Source: Clostridia bacterium (GTDB lineage: Bacteria > Bacillota > Clostridia > Oscillospirales > CAG-272). From it: a stretch of 64,000 bases of DNA. The notes beneath the pieces are model-generated. The model was not told the DNA's origin. It worked only from the letters and a program-made list of their open reading frames with translations, and ran no database searches. How positions within the stretch are numbered: the stretch's first letter is position 1; each line of letters opens with the position of its first letter. A program made the position numbers and the translations under genes. The DNA lies in NCBI GenBank assembly GCA_017399105.1, contig JAFQEJ010000057.1, forward strand, positions 62,001-126,000. Reading direction: 5' to 3'. This document shows positions 1 to 8,356 of this stretch, one piece after another.

Positions 1-932
1 ATCTGAAGCAGCTCGGTAAGGTAGCAGATGACCAGCATCAGCGCCGATCTGACCACCGAAAGCGGTGCGCCAACCAACAGAGTGAAGAGCAGAATCAACA
101 GTGTCAGCAGTCCCAGCCGCAGCTTTTTACCAATACGCAGCCTTTTCATAATCCGCTCGACCGTGTTCGTTAGAATTGCCAGATGCAGACCGCTCATGGC
201 AAGAACATGCGCCAGCCCCAGCGCTGAGAAGTCCCGATTGATCTCCTCGGGCAGTCTTTCCCTGTCCGCAAGCAGAAGTGCCGCAGTCAGCCTGCTCTCA
301 TCCCCGCCGATATACCGCTCGATGATTGTGCAAAGCTCTTCTCTTAAGCGTATGAGCAGCTTGGTTATCCTCCATACACTCTCGCCGGAGGGAGTAACCG
401 AATCGGCTTCAAACTGTACAAACATGCCCCGTGAAGCCATCACACGCCGCTCGGGATAGCCGTTGATGCTCTCGCTGAAGAGAGAAAAGCTGCCCTCCGC
501 CTCAAAGCTCTCAAAGAGGTTGAGATCGAGAGCGTATGAGGAAACAATCCGAATCCTGCCCGAAGTGCTTTGACTGTCAACTGATGTCAGCTTTACCTCA
601 TAAACACTGCGATAATCGGCGTAGGAGATGCGCTCGGTCACATAGCCCCCGATGACATGCGTCTCAAGCGTCAATTCCTCTGCCTCCCGCATGGGAAGCG
701 ATATGAACAGAATCGACATGGCTGCTCCCAGACTCATCGCAATCACCGTGATCAAAAGCACGCGGAAACAGGGAATTTCACGCCGCCTCAGCAGCATCAG
801 CAGAGCAAGTCCGATCACACCGACGCTCAGCAGAAATACCTTCGGCATCATTGGAAGCGAAAAGAGGGCAAGCTGAATGAGCAGATAGAGCGAGCACAAA
901 AAACAAAGCGGGCGCAGGGCAAAAAATTTCAT
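1..932 (-). CDS. comEC: ComEC/Rec2-family DNA uptake protein (N-terminal part, cut by window edge)
   Basis: ComEC forms the inner-membrane channel that admits single-stranded DNA during transformation. About 310 residues are visible before the gene runs off the left edge. Hydrophobic segments lie near residues 5-65, followed by a soluble OB-like part and then the start of the competence domain, with the family signature GLAHVLAMSGLHLAIL near residue 240 and a downstream PLSVVRSALM segment. The start is the ATG at 930-932, about 65 nt after the trmB stop, so the two minus-strand genes probably form an operon. The metallo-beta-lactamase-like C-terminus is outside the window, so it cannot be judged whether the gene is intact. 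Confidence 0.88.
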   Translation of the reverse strand, partial: MKFFALRPLCFLCSLYLLIQLALFSLPMMPKVFLLSVGVIGLALLMLLRRREIPCFRVLLITVIAMSLGAAMSILFISLPMREAEELTLETHVIGGYVTERISYADYRSVYEVKLTSVDSQSTSGRIRIVSSYALDLNLFESFEAEGSFSLFSESINGYPERRVMASRGMFVQFEADSVTPSGESVWRITKLLIRLREELCTIIERYIGGDESRLTAALLLADRERLPEEINRDFSALGLAHVLAMSGLHLAILTNTVERIMKRLRIGKKLRLGLLTLLILLFTLLVGAPLSVVRSALMLVICYLTELLQ

Positions 933-997
933 GCCGATCACGCTCGCTTTCCTTCATCCGTATTGGATCAAAATCCGAAAATGTTAATAAAAAGTTT

Positions 998-1615
998 TTA
1001 TTTTAAATAGGCTTCAACCCGATTGATTGTGAAACCTTTTGCCGAAAAATTCGTCTCATATTCGGTGACAATATTTCCCTCGTTGTAGGGACTGTTGTGC
1101 AGATCGTTTGTCACATTCCGCAGAGCAAAGCCGCATGCCTCAAACTCCTCCAGCGAGAAGTCGAAGAGCACACGGTTGTCTGTTTTGAAGTGAATCTCTC
1201 CGTCGTCGGTGAGGATGGATTTATACTTTTCAAGGAAACCGCGATGGGTCAGTCTGCGCTTTGCATAGCCTGCCTTGGGCCAGGGATCCGAGAAATTCAG
1301 ATAGATGCGCGAGATGTCGCCCTTTTTGAAAACCTCGGTGAGTGTACCCGCATCTCCGATGAGAAAGCGCACATTGGTGAGCTCGGCAGCCTTTGCCTTT
1401 TCCATGGCGAGAAGAATGACATCCGAGATTTTCTCTACGGCAATATAATTCCTGTCGGGATGCCGACGGGCGAGCTCGACAATAAAACTGCCCTTTCCGC
1501 AGCCGATTTCCAACTCATAGGGCGCTTCAAAGGGAATATCGTCGGCACTGCGGATTAAAATGTCGGAACACGCGGCGATTCGTTCGGCTCCGTGCTTCTT
1601 TTTTCTCATTCTCAT
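998..1615 (-). CDS. trmB: tRNA (guanine-N7-)-methyltransferase TrmB
   Basis: TrmB uses S-adenosylmethionine to methylate N7 of G46 in the variable loop of tRNAs. The 205-residue product has the usual length. It begins with the basic MRMRKKK typical of the family. The SAM-binding glycine motif EIGCGKGSF lies near residue 37, the family motif NFSDPWPK near residue 108, and the closing TEYETNF near residue 183. A GGGAGA ribosome-binding site precedes the ATG at 1613-1615. The gene heads a minus-strand unit with comEC and is divergent from the DUF1700 gene across about 180 bp of AT-rich sequence. Confidence 0.95.
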   Translation of the reverse strand: MRMRKKKHGAERIAACSDILIRSADDIPFEAPYELEIGCGKGSFIVELARRHPDRNYIAVEKISDVILLAMEKAKAAELTNVRFLIGDAGTLTEVFKKGDISRIYLNFSDPWPKAGYAKRRLTHRGFLEKYKSILTDDGEIHFKTDNRVLFDFSLEEFEACGFALRNVTNDLHNSPYNEGNIVTEYETNFSAKGFTINRVEAYLK

Positions 1616-1700
1616 ACTTGCAAAATTCTCCCGTGTTTGTTATAATATAAATGTGCCGAAAAAAACGGCTGAAAAAATATTTAATATGTGAAAATACGAC

Positions 1701-1720
1701 AAAATCCGCCGGTGGATTTT
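1701..1720. promoter_or_regulatory. 20-bp near-palindrome in the trmB / DUF1700 divergent region
   Basis: AAAATCC and GGATTTT flank a GCCGGT centre, giving 18 of 20 symmetric positions. It sits between divergent genes, about 75 bp before the DUF1700 start, in AT-rich sequence containing TATAAT-like stretches on both strands near 1640-1650 and 1722-1735. This is where a dimeric repressor could bind, but no matching regulator gene is adjacent. Confidence 0.35.
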
Positions 1721-1794
1721 ATCTATAACATTATATCAAATTCTTCTTCCTTTTTCAAGAGGAATCATTGAATATACCCGAAAGGAGCGCATCC

Positions 1795-2925
1795 ATGGAT
1801 TCCGGACGATTTTTAAATGAGCTTGCCGCCGAGCTTCGCAGAATCGGTGTGGACGAAGCTGTCATCACCAAGCGCGTCGGCCAGTTTGAAAAATATTTTG
1901 CCACCATGCCGCCCGAGGAAGCCGCCGAAATGCTTGCCGGTCTCGGTGATATTGAGGATCTTGCCCTGAATATCAAGGCACTGAGTACCAAAAAGAAAAA
2001 AGCCCCCGATCCCGAGCCCGAACCCGAGCCGGTGAAGCCGCCAGAGGATCTCGGCGTGGGCGATGAATTTGACGTTTTTTCGGAGGAGAGCACGCAGAAG
2101 GAGCCTCCCGTTCAGCCCGATCCCGACAAGACGGTTGAATTTGAGCCGGTTCGTGAGAGCGCCCCTGCCCTCGAGGAAGAGACCCGCTACATCGATCTGA
2201 ACAGCCTCCGCGAAGCTGCCCGTGAGGGAACACTCCCCGGCGCACAGAATACCGATGCGCTGTATGAGGAAAGCCTCCTTTATGATGAGGTGCAGCCTGC
2301 CGAGGGCGAAGTCTATTACGGCAGCGAATCGACAGAAGCTCCTGCCGAACCGGTTGATGAAGCCCTGCCGCTGTCTGCTGAAGAGGAGCAAAGTGAGCTT
2401 TCCTACAGCGACAGTGAATACCGCCAAGGCGAATATCGCCAAGGCGAATATCGCCATATTGAGCTTGATTTCAACGAGCTCGACGATACCGAGTCGGATA
2501 TCAGACCTACCGCAAAGGGACAGGCAATCTTCATTGTGGGATCCATTCTCACACTGCCCATTACGCTGCCGCTGATGCTGATTATTCTGATTGCCATCGG
2601 CGCGGTCTTTGCCGTCACATCTGTTCTGATTGCACTTTTAATCGCACTTCTGATTGTCATTGTGGTCGCCGGCGTGGTGATTCCTCTTGTGGGCATTATC
2701 TTCGGTATTATCAAAGCCTATACAGTCTTCCCCGTGGGACTCTACGAAATCGGTCTTGGCATTACCATCGCGGGCGGTGCCATGTTTGTCGGCATCCTTG
2801 TCTACAATCTGGCGGTCAGACTGCTGCCCTTTGCCCTGAAAAAATTCGGCGTATTCTCGAAGTTTCTTCTCCGCAGCATCGGTAAGCTTGTGAAGCGCAT
2901 CAGAAAGGAGTGTGTCACCCTGTGA
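1795..2925 (+). CDS. DUF1700 (HAAS) membrane protein
   Basis: The N-terminal ~65 residues, with FLNELAAELRRIG and the KYFATMPPEEAAEMLAGLGD helix, match the HAAS/DUF1700 fold. An acidic, proline-rich linker of about 170 residues follows, and residues about 240-345 form a cluster of four hydrophobic helices. The chosen start is the ATG at 1795, 7 nt after an AAAGGAG site; an upstream in-frame start at 1768 lacks one. The linker contains a 15-bp tandem repeat (2416-2456) encoding EYRQG units. The stop overlaps the next gene by 4 nt. HAAS and DUF4097 proteins usually accompany a PadR regulator and are linked to envelope stress; no PadR gene is present here. The function is unknown. Confidence 0.8.
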   Translation: MDSGRFLNELAAELRRIGVDEAVITKRVGQFEKYFATMPPEEAAEMLAGLGDIEDLALNIKALSTKKKKAPDPEPEPEPVKPPEDLGVGDEFDVFSEESTQKEPPVQPDPDKTVEFEPVRESAPALEEETRYIDLNSLREAAREGTLPGAQNTDALYEESLLYDEVQPAEGEVYYGSESTEAPAEPVDEALPLSAEEEQSELSYSDSEYRQGEYRQGEYRHIELDFNELDDTESDIRPTAKGQAIFIVGSILTLPITLPLMLIILIAIGAVFAVTSVLIALLIALLIVIVVAGVVIPLVGIIFGIIKAYTVFPVGLYEIGLGITIAGGAMFVGILVYNLAVRLLPFALKKFGVFSKFLLRSIGKLVKRIRKECVTL

Positions 2926-3779
2926 AGCCGACCTCAATCATCTTTCTTATTCTTGCCGTGATCATGACGGCAGCAGGTGTGCTTACCTGCAAATATGCAG
3001 CCTCCGCAGCCGAAGAGCAGGATATCGCGCTCTACGGTGATGTGGGCGAAGAGGTGGACGGTGCGCTGGTCTTCACCTATGAGGACACGCAGGAAATCAA
3101 CCGTCTCGATCTGAAGCTGCACGATGTGGATGTGCGTATCCATGCCGGCGCTGATACCGCTGCCATCGAAATGCGCGGCTTTGAAGCAAACAGCTTCGAT
3201 CTTTCGCTCTCCAACAAGACGCTGACCATCGACAACAATGCCAGCATTCTTTCGCTGCTCCGTATTGCCGATTCGGGTGTCAGCTTTGACGGCTTCCGTC
3301 ACTACTTCAAGGGCGATTTCTTTACCGACAAAGAGGTTGAACGCAGCATTGATATCTATCTCCCCTCAAAACGCAAGCTGACGAAGTATTCCGCCGAGCT
3401 GAAAAACGGCAATCTGGTGATGAATGATGTCCGCGGAAAGACCGATGTGGAAATCATTATGACAGGCGAAGGCTCGCTGACCATGAACAATGTGCGCGTT
3501 ACCTCATCTGTCATCGCTGAGGTGGAAAAGGGCGATATCTTCTGTGAGGGCATCATCTTCAGCACCGCAGACTTCAAGATTACCGATGAAGGCGACTTCG
3601 ATTTCATCTATCCGCTCTATCAGGCAAGGGAGTATATCCTCGAAGCCAAAAACGGCGAGGTTACAAATGAGGATACCGACTTCGGCGGTACGGTCAGTGC
3701 GTTTATTCCCGAAAATCCGCCTCCTCTGACCGTATATGTGGAAAAGGGAGATATTCATATCATCAAGCCCGAAGCATAA
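2922..3779 (+). CDS. DUF4097-type putative adhesin, membrane-anchored
   Basis: The 285-residue product has a single N-terminal hydrophobic segment (residues about 5-25, ending AASAAEE), which is a signal peptide or anchor. The rest is extracellular and beta-rich, with repeated short strands such as LTIDN, GNLVMNDV and GSLTMNNV, as in the DUF4097 beta-helix family. The start is taken as the GTG at 2922, which overlaps the upstream TGA and has an AAAGGAG site 11 nt before it; a GTG at 2910 is less likely because it overlaps that site. It is translationally coupled to the DUF1700 gene and both end at the terminator at 3791. The role is probably in the envelope, but this is not shown. Confidence 0.75.
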   Translation: MKPTSIIFLILAVIMTAAGVLTCKYAASAAEEQDIALYGDVGEEVDGALVFTYEDTQEINRLDLKLHDVDVRIHAGADTAAIEMRGFEANSFDLSLSNKTLTIDNNASILSLLRIADSGVSFDGFRHYFKGDFFTDKEVERSIDIYLPSKRKLTKYSAELKNGNLVMNDVRGKTDVEIIMTGEGSLTMNNVRVTSSVIAEVEKGDIFCEGIIFSTADFKITDEGDFDFIYPLYQAREYILEAKNGEVTNEDTDFGGTVSAFIPENPPPLTVYVEKGDIHIIKPEA

Positions 3780-3790
3780 GAACAAATTTT

Positions 3791-3826
3791 GGCTGACGTA
3801 CAGTAAAATGCGTCAGCCTCTTTTTT
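3791..3826 (+). terminator. Rho-independent terminator after the DUF4097 gene
   Basis: An 8-bp stem GGCTGACG / CGTCAGCC with a 12-nt loop is followed by a run of T. It separates the DUF1700-DUF4097 unit from feoAB. Confidence 0.85.
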
Positions 3827-3908
3827 ATGTCAATGCCGCCTCCTTCGTCATATCATATGGATGAGGGCGATCACGCTGCCCTCAATTCAAAACAAAGGAG
3901 AGTTGCAA

Positions 3909-4154
3909 ATGCGAAGCCTTAATAAACTCGGACGCGGCGAATGTGCTGTGGTGAGCAGACTCAGCGCGACAGGCTCCCTGCGTCGGAGATTACAGGATCT
4001 GGGCTTTACCGAGGGAGAGCATGTGGAATGTGTGGCAGTCTCCCCCTTCGGTGATCCCGGAGCATATCTGATTCGCGGAGCTGTGATTGCTCTTCGGGGT
4101 GAGGACAGTGCCGCAGTAGAGCTGATAGAAGCGAAGGAGCAGCCATGGGATTGA
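3909..4154 (+). CDS. feoA: FeoA-domain ferrous iron transport accessory protein
   Basis: FeoA is a small cytoplasmic SH3-like protein that partners FeoB in ferrous iron uptake. The 81-residue product shows the family pattern: a short N-terminal strand, RRRLQDLGFTEGEHVE, then a DPGAYLIRG segment and an ALRGEDSAAVEL end. The start is the ATG at 3909, 8 nt after AAAGGAG; the frame extends upstream without a ribosome-binding site. It overlaps feoB by 10 nt, so the two are translationally coupled. A hairpin (GAGGGC / GCCCTC, 3863-3883) lies in the leader, but I recognise no Fur- or DtxR-type operator. Confidence 0.92.
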   Translation: MRSLNKLGRGECAVVSRLSATGSLRRRLQDLGFTEGEHVECVAVSPFGDPGAYLIRGAVIALRGEDSAAVELIEAKEQPWD

Positions 4155-6247
4155 GCAGTGCGTCCATCGGCAGAGGGGCAGCCTCGGGGGATGATATCGT
4201 CAGGCGAAGGAGCGAAACCGACCGCATCATCGCGCTGGCAGGCAATCCCAATGTAGGAAAGAGCACCCTCTTCAATGCCCTCACCGGCATGAATCAACAT
4301 ACCGGAAACTGGCCGGGGAAAACGGTAGCCAGTGCCCGCGGCAGTATGCATTTCGCAGATCGGGAGTACATTCTCGTCGATCTGCCGGGTACCTATTCAC
4401 TGCTGGCACATTCGGCGGAGGAGGAGATCGCGCGGGACTTCATCTGCTTTGCCGATGCGGATGCCGCAGTAATTGTCTGTGATGCCTCCATGCTCGAGCG
4501 CAATCTGAATCTGGTACTGCAGGTGCTCGAGATTACGGGACGGGCGCTGATCTGTCTGAATCTCGCCGATGAAGCCGCGCGGCGCGGGATACATATCGAC
4601 AGAGAAGCACTGGAGGCGCGGCTGTCCTGCCCCGTGGTGACAACCTCGGCAAGAGATAAAAAGGGGCTGGATACCCTCACCTGCCGCCTTGACGCCCTCT
4701 GCGATTCGGAGGGGAGCGCGCCGCGAAGAATTCAATACGGCAGCGAAACCGAGGAGCTGCTTGCAATCCTTGAGGCAAAGCTCGACGGAAAATGCGCTGT
4801 CCCTCCCCGTGCCGCCGCTGTCATGCTGCTGACCGATGAGCGCGGTGTCGATGCTCTTTCCCCTCATTTTCGCGGGTCGGAGTCAGAGCTTGCCGAAATC
4901 GGTGCAATTCTCGCATCCTTTGCCGATAAAATGGATGCTGTCGCCGACGATATTGCCCGTTCTGTCTCACGCGAAGCCGCATCCATCTGCAGAGGGATTG
5001 TGCGTCGTGAAAAATCCTCCGTCACTGCGCTCGACCGCAGAATCGATGCCATTCTCACCGGAAAAATCACCGGATTCCCCATCATGCTGCTGCTTCTGGC
5101 GCTGGTGTTCTGGATCACCATCAAGGGCGCCAACTATCCGTCAGAGCTGCTGCGAGGCTTTTTCACCGCCGCCGAAGGATGGCTTGACACCGGACTTGTC
5201 TCGGTCGGATGCCCCGATTTTCTGCGGGAGCTGACGGTATACGGCGCATTTCGCGTGCTCGGCTGGGTCGTGGCTGTCATGCTTCCGCCCATGGCAATCT
5301 TCTTTCCGCTGTTTACATTGCTGGAGGATTTGGGCTATCTTCCTCGGGTGGCATTCAATCTCGACCGCTGCTTCAAGGGATGCCATGCCTGCGGAAAACA
5401 GGCGCTCACCATGTGCATGGGCTTTGGCTGCAACGCCGCGGGAGTTGTCGGATGCCGCATCATCGATTCGCCGAGAGAGCGCATGATTGCCATTCTCACC
5501 AATAATTTCGTCCCCTGCAACGGCAGACTGCCCATCCTTGTGAGCATTATCGCCCTGTTTATTGCAGGCAGCGGAATTGCATCGGCGCTGACGCTGACCT
5601 TCTTTATCATCCTCGGAATCGTATTTACCCTCATAGCGTCGCGGCTTCTGTCGGCAACACTGCTGCGCGGGATGCCCTCCTCCTTCACACTGGAGCTGCC
5701 GCCCATTCGCCGCCCAAAGGTATGGGACACCATTGTACGCTCTGTCTTTGACCGCACGCTCTCTGTTCTCGGGCGAGCGGTAACGGCGGCAGTCCCCGCA
5801 GGCTGTATCCTCTGGCTTGCCTCCAATCTGCAGATCGGTGGAGCTTCGCTGATCGCACATATCGCCGCTGCTCTCGATCCCATCGGCAGATTCATGGGTA
5901 TGGACGGCGTCATTCTCACCGCCTTCCTCTTCGGACTTCCCGCAAATGAAATCGTCATCCCCGTGATGCTGATGATCTACTCCTCGGGCAGACAGCTTGT
6001 GGATATCGCGATGACAGAGAGTGTCTTTGAGCTGCTTGCGGCAAACGGATGGAGCACCCTCACAGCCGTCTGTGTTCTGCTCTTTACCCTGATGCACTGG
6101 CCCTGCGCCACAACGGTTATGACCATCAAAAAAGAGTCGGGCAGTCTTCTCTGGACGGCGGCTGCCGTACTGCTTCCGACTCTTATGGGAATGCTCTGCT
6201 GTGCTCTCACTGCCGCCGCCGCAAGAATGCTTGGGATTGGTGTCTGA
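4145..6247 (+). CDS. feoB: Ferrous iron transporter FeoB (clostridial variant)
   Basis: FeoB is a GTP-binding membrane transporter for Fe2+. Residues about 30-200 carry the G-domain motifs: GNPNVGKST (P-loop), GNWPGKTV (switch I), DLPGTYS (G3), NLADE (G4) and TSARDKKG (G5). A helical linker and about ten membrane segments follow. The transport core reads CMGFGCNAAGVVGCR, and the later cysteine motif FVPCNGRLP replaces the better known proteobacterial forms; I recall this version in other Clostridia. The product is 700 residues, with no FeoC downstream. The last 41 nt overlap the convergent gene at 6207-6731. Confidence 0.95.
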   Translation: MGLSSASIGRGAASGDDIVRRRSETDRIIALAGNPNVGKSTLFNALTGMNQHTGNWPGKTVASARGSMHFADREYILVDLPGTYSLLAHSAEEEIARDFICFADADAAVIVCDASMLERNLNLVLQVLEITGRALICLNLADEAARRGIHIDREALEARLSCPVVTTSARDKKGLDTLTCRLDALCDSEGSAPRRIQYGSETEELLAILEAKLDGKCAVPPRAAAVMLLTDERGVDALSPHFRGSESELAEIGAILASFADKMDAVADDIARSVSREAASICRGIVRREKSSVTALDRRIDAILTGKITGFPIMLLLLALVFWITIKGANYPSELLRGFFTAAEGWLDTGLVSVGCPDFLRELTVYGAFRVLGWVVAVMLPPMAIFFPLFTLLEDLGYLPRVAFNLDRCFKGCHACGKQALTMCMGFGCNAAGVVGCRIIDSPRERMIAILTNNFVPCNGRLPILVSIIALFIAGSGIASALTLTFFIILGIVFTLIASRLLSATLLRGMPSSFTLELPPIRRPKVWDTIVRSVFDRTLSVLGRAVTAAVPAGCILWLASNLQIGGASLIAHIAAALDPIGRFMGMDGVILTAFLFGLPANEIVIPVMLMIYSSGRQLVDIAMTESVFELLAANGWSTLTAVCVLLFTLMHWPCATTVMTIKKESGSLLWTAAAVLLPTLMGMLCCALTAAAARMLGIGV

Positions 6248-6731
6248 TCGGCATCCTCAGCTCCTCACTGCCGTCAAGAATGACGATATTCTCCCCCTCA
6301 AGGAAGAAATTGCAGGTGGAGCCCCGCCTCCCGCCGACCCCGAATTCCCTTGCTGTGAGGAGGAATTCATCGGTGCTGCTCCATGTCTGTGCACTTTTGT
6401 GAGAAAAGAGTGTCTCCCCTTTCCGCAGAGCCTGTGCACACCAGACCATGCTGAGCATCCCGTTATTCTCCTCTGTGATGCGGTATCCCAATTCAATTTG
6501 ACAGGAACGGCTGCGGAAACGCTTTTTCGGGTCGGAGGAGGCTTCGTATTCCTCTGTAAGCCGGGCGGCAATGCTGCCCTGAATCGCCCCTTCAAATGCT
6601 TCCGCATAGCGTCGGCAGAAATCACCGATGCCTGTCGGTTCATCAAAGGCCGGGTAGGAAATAACATAAGCGGCAAGCTTTACTCCTTTGTGGATGAGCC
6701 TGCCGCTTTTTGTGATGGTGTTGATTGTCAT
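6207..6731 (-). CDS. Uncharacterised 174-residue protein
   Basis: I do not recognise the family. There is no signal peptide or clear membrane segment. The sequence has a strand-rich middle (RSCQIELGYRITEEN, LSMVWCAQALRKG) and a C-terminal half with TREFGVGGRRGSTCNFFLEG. AGGAG lies 6 nt before the ATG at 6729-6731, which supports it being real. It follows the YibE/F gene by 53 nt on the same strand and is probably cotranscribed with it. Its 3' end overlaps the convergent feoB end by 41 nt. A longer plus-strand frame over the same region has no ribosome-binding site and is rejected. Confidence 0.6.
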   Translation of the reverse strand: MTINTITKSGRLIHKGVKLAAYVISYPAFDEPTGIGDFCRRYAEAFEGAIQGSIAARLTEEYEASSDPKKRFRSRSCQIELGYRITEENNGMLSMVWCAQALRKGETLFSHKSAQTWSSTDEFLLTAREFGVGGRRGSTCNFFLEGENIVILDGSEELRMPIRHQSQAFLRRRQ

Positions 6732-6784
6732 AGAAGCTCCTGCGGCATGGTTTTTGCTACCATCCTATGCCGGAGCCCTGCCCG

Positions 6785-8020
6785 TTATGCTTCGCGCTCT
6801 CGCCGTGCATCCTCCTCCATCTCGCCGAGCAGCTTCATATAGCCATCCTCTGCCGCATCCTCCGTGGCAGGGGCGTTGTGTTTTTTAAGGAAGCTTCCCC
6901 GCGAGAAGAAAAAGGCGGAGATCAGCGTGGTTGCCGGGATGGTGAGCAGAATACCAAAGCTTCCCACCATGATCTGCAGAAGCTCGGTGATGATGCCCTC
7001 CCGGTTGAGCAGATAGAGCATGGAGTCGCCGCAGGTGTAGACCAGCAGCAGAATCGAGCAGAAGGAGCTGCCGATGTAAGCAAGCACAAGGGTGTTGGAC
7101 ATGGTGCCGATGATGTCCCGTCCGATGCTGAAGCCCGAGGAGACAAGCTCTCCGAAGGTAGGACGCTTTATCTTCAGCGCCAGCTCATGAAGCGAAGCCG
7201 CAATGTCCACCGCTACATCCATGATAGCTCCCACCGCACCGATGATGATTGCGGCAAAAACCACCGCCTTCAGATCCAGCTCGCCGTTGTTTATCTGAAG
7301 CAGGTAGATCGACTGCTCGTCCTTGAAGCCGGTCAGCTTCAGCACAGTGTCGCTTGCAAAGGTGAGTACCCCCGAGATCAGCACGCCGAAAATGCAGCCG
7401 AGCCCCGCCGACAGGCTCTTGGTGTTGGGGCCGTTCACCAGCACCAGCGTCATGACAATAATGTAGGCGCAGACCGTAAATGCCCAGAAATAGATATCAT
7501 AGCCTGCCAGCACCGCCGGAATGAAGATGCCGAAGACCGCAAAGCAGGTCAGCCCCAGCGTGATTGTCGTCGCAAGCCCCTTCATCCTGCCGAAAACGAG
7601 CAGCAGAATCACAAAAAGCGCGATCAGTACCGCAATGCCGCCCATGCGGTTGAATTCGGCAAAGAACCAGTCGGTGGTCTCCTCTCCCATGTTCATGCGG
7701 GTCAGAATCACCCGATCCCCCACCGAAACCTCGCGGGGATTGGCAGGATCGTATTTGCTCTGATTCTGCGTTGCGGTGAGAATGCCGCCCTCCTCGGTTT
7801 CGCAGACGAAATAAAGATCGTACATCACCGCATCTGCATCGGTGGGCAGACCGGTCGAAGAATCAATGCGCTCCCCTACCGACCGTACAGTACAGGAAAT
7901 ATATTCCACATCGCTCTCCACAGGGGAAACACCGCGCTGAACAACAAGAAAGAGCAGCGCCGCCACCGTGACCGAAAGAATAAAGAGCAGAATGCGGAGC
8001 AGAGATTGTTTGAATTTCAT
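6785..8020 (-). CDS. YibE/F-family membrane protein
   Basis: The 411-residue product has an N-terminal hydrophobic segment (residues about 8-28), an extracellular part of about 100 residues with a small beta domain, and then seven or more membrane helices. The pattern IIGAVGAIMDVAVDIAASLHEL followed by a GRDIIGTMSNTLVLAY stretch is typical of YibE/F proteins. The biochemical role of the family is unknown. The ATG at 8018-8020 is preceded by AAAGGAAA, and the promoter is at 8059-8087. The C-terminal tail is charged and cytoplasmic. Confidence 0.85.
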   Translation of the reverse strand: MKFKQSLLRILLFILSVTVAALLFLVVQRGVSPVESDVEYISCTVRSVGERIDSSTGLPTDADAVMYDLYFVCETEEGGILTATQNQSKYDPANPREVSVGDRVILTRMNMGEETTDWFFAEFNRMGGIAVLIALFVILLLVFGRMKGLATTITLGLTCFAVFGIFIPAVLAGYDIYFWAFTVCAYIIVMTLVLVNGPNTKSLSAGLGCIFGVLISGVLTFASDTVLKLTGFKDEQSIYLLQINNGELDLKAVVFAAIIIGAVGAIMDVAVDIAASLHELALKIKRPTFGELVSSGFSIGRDIIGTMSNTLVLAYIGSSFCSILLLVYTCGDSMLYLLNREGIITELLQIMVGSFGILLTIPATTLISAFFFSRGSFLKKHNAPATEDAAEDGYMKLLGEMEEDARREREA

Positions 8021-8058
8021 AGGATTTCCTTTCGATATATCATTGAATCCTTTTGGGT

Positions 8059-8087
8059 ATTATAACATACGGGCGCGGTGATTGCAA
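8059..8087 (-). promoter_or_regulatory. Sigma-A-type promoter for the YibE/F operon
   Basis: Read on the minus strand, TTGCAA (8082-8087) and TATAAT (8059-8064) are separated by 17 bp. Transcription would start about 30 nt before the YibE/F ATG. Confidence 0.7.
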
Positions 8088-8293
8088 GAAAAAATCCTCC
8101 ATATGCCCCGGAATATAATCGGTGGAAACACAATAATACCGGTAAGCTTGATTAACAACGCCAATATAATCCGGAATGTAAATACCGGTGCTGCAGACAG
8201 CCGGACGAAGGACAGGGGCTGACAAAAACGAACCATTATTATGTTTTAACAAAAGGAACCCCCTCGGCTCCTTTATTTTTGGTGTCCCGTTCC
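8088..8293. other. Gene-free stretch ending in a terminator-like hairpin
   Basis: No convincing gene is seen. The stretch contains two loosely repeated blocks (AATACCGGT at about 8136 and 8183; ATATAATC near 8113 and 8164). It ends in a hairpin at 8252-8280 (AAAGGA / TCCTTT with two more G-C pairs inside) followed by ATTTTT. A terminator with no gene upstream on the plus strand suggests either a small RNA or the remnant of a lost gene. Confidence 0.4.
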
Positions 8294-8322
8294 TTGATTT
8301 TTTTCATCCGGCGTGGTATAAT
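8294..8322 (+). promoter_or_regulatory. Sigma-A-type promoter for coaX
   Basis: TTGATT (8294-8299), a 17-bp spacer and TATAAT (8317-8322). An ATG inside the -10 box (8321) therefore cannot be the coaX start, which supports the start at 8357. Confidence 0.8.
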
Positions 8323-8356
8323 GAAACCGATATCTTTCCCGAAAGGTCGTGAGCGC

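Noticed and set aside
6201..6842. A 213-residue plus-strand frame after feoB
   Set aside because: The minus-strand gene at 6207-6731 has a good ribosome-binding site and operon context; the plus frame starts inside feoB without one.
8040..8252. A 70-residue minus-strand open frame before YibE/F
   Set aside because: It covers the YibE/F promoter, has no ribosome-binding site and shows no recognisable features.
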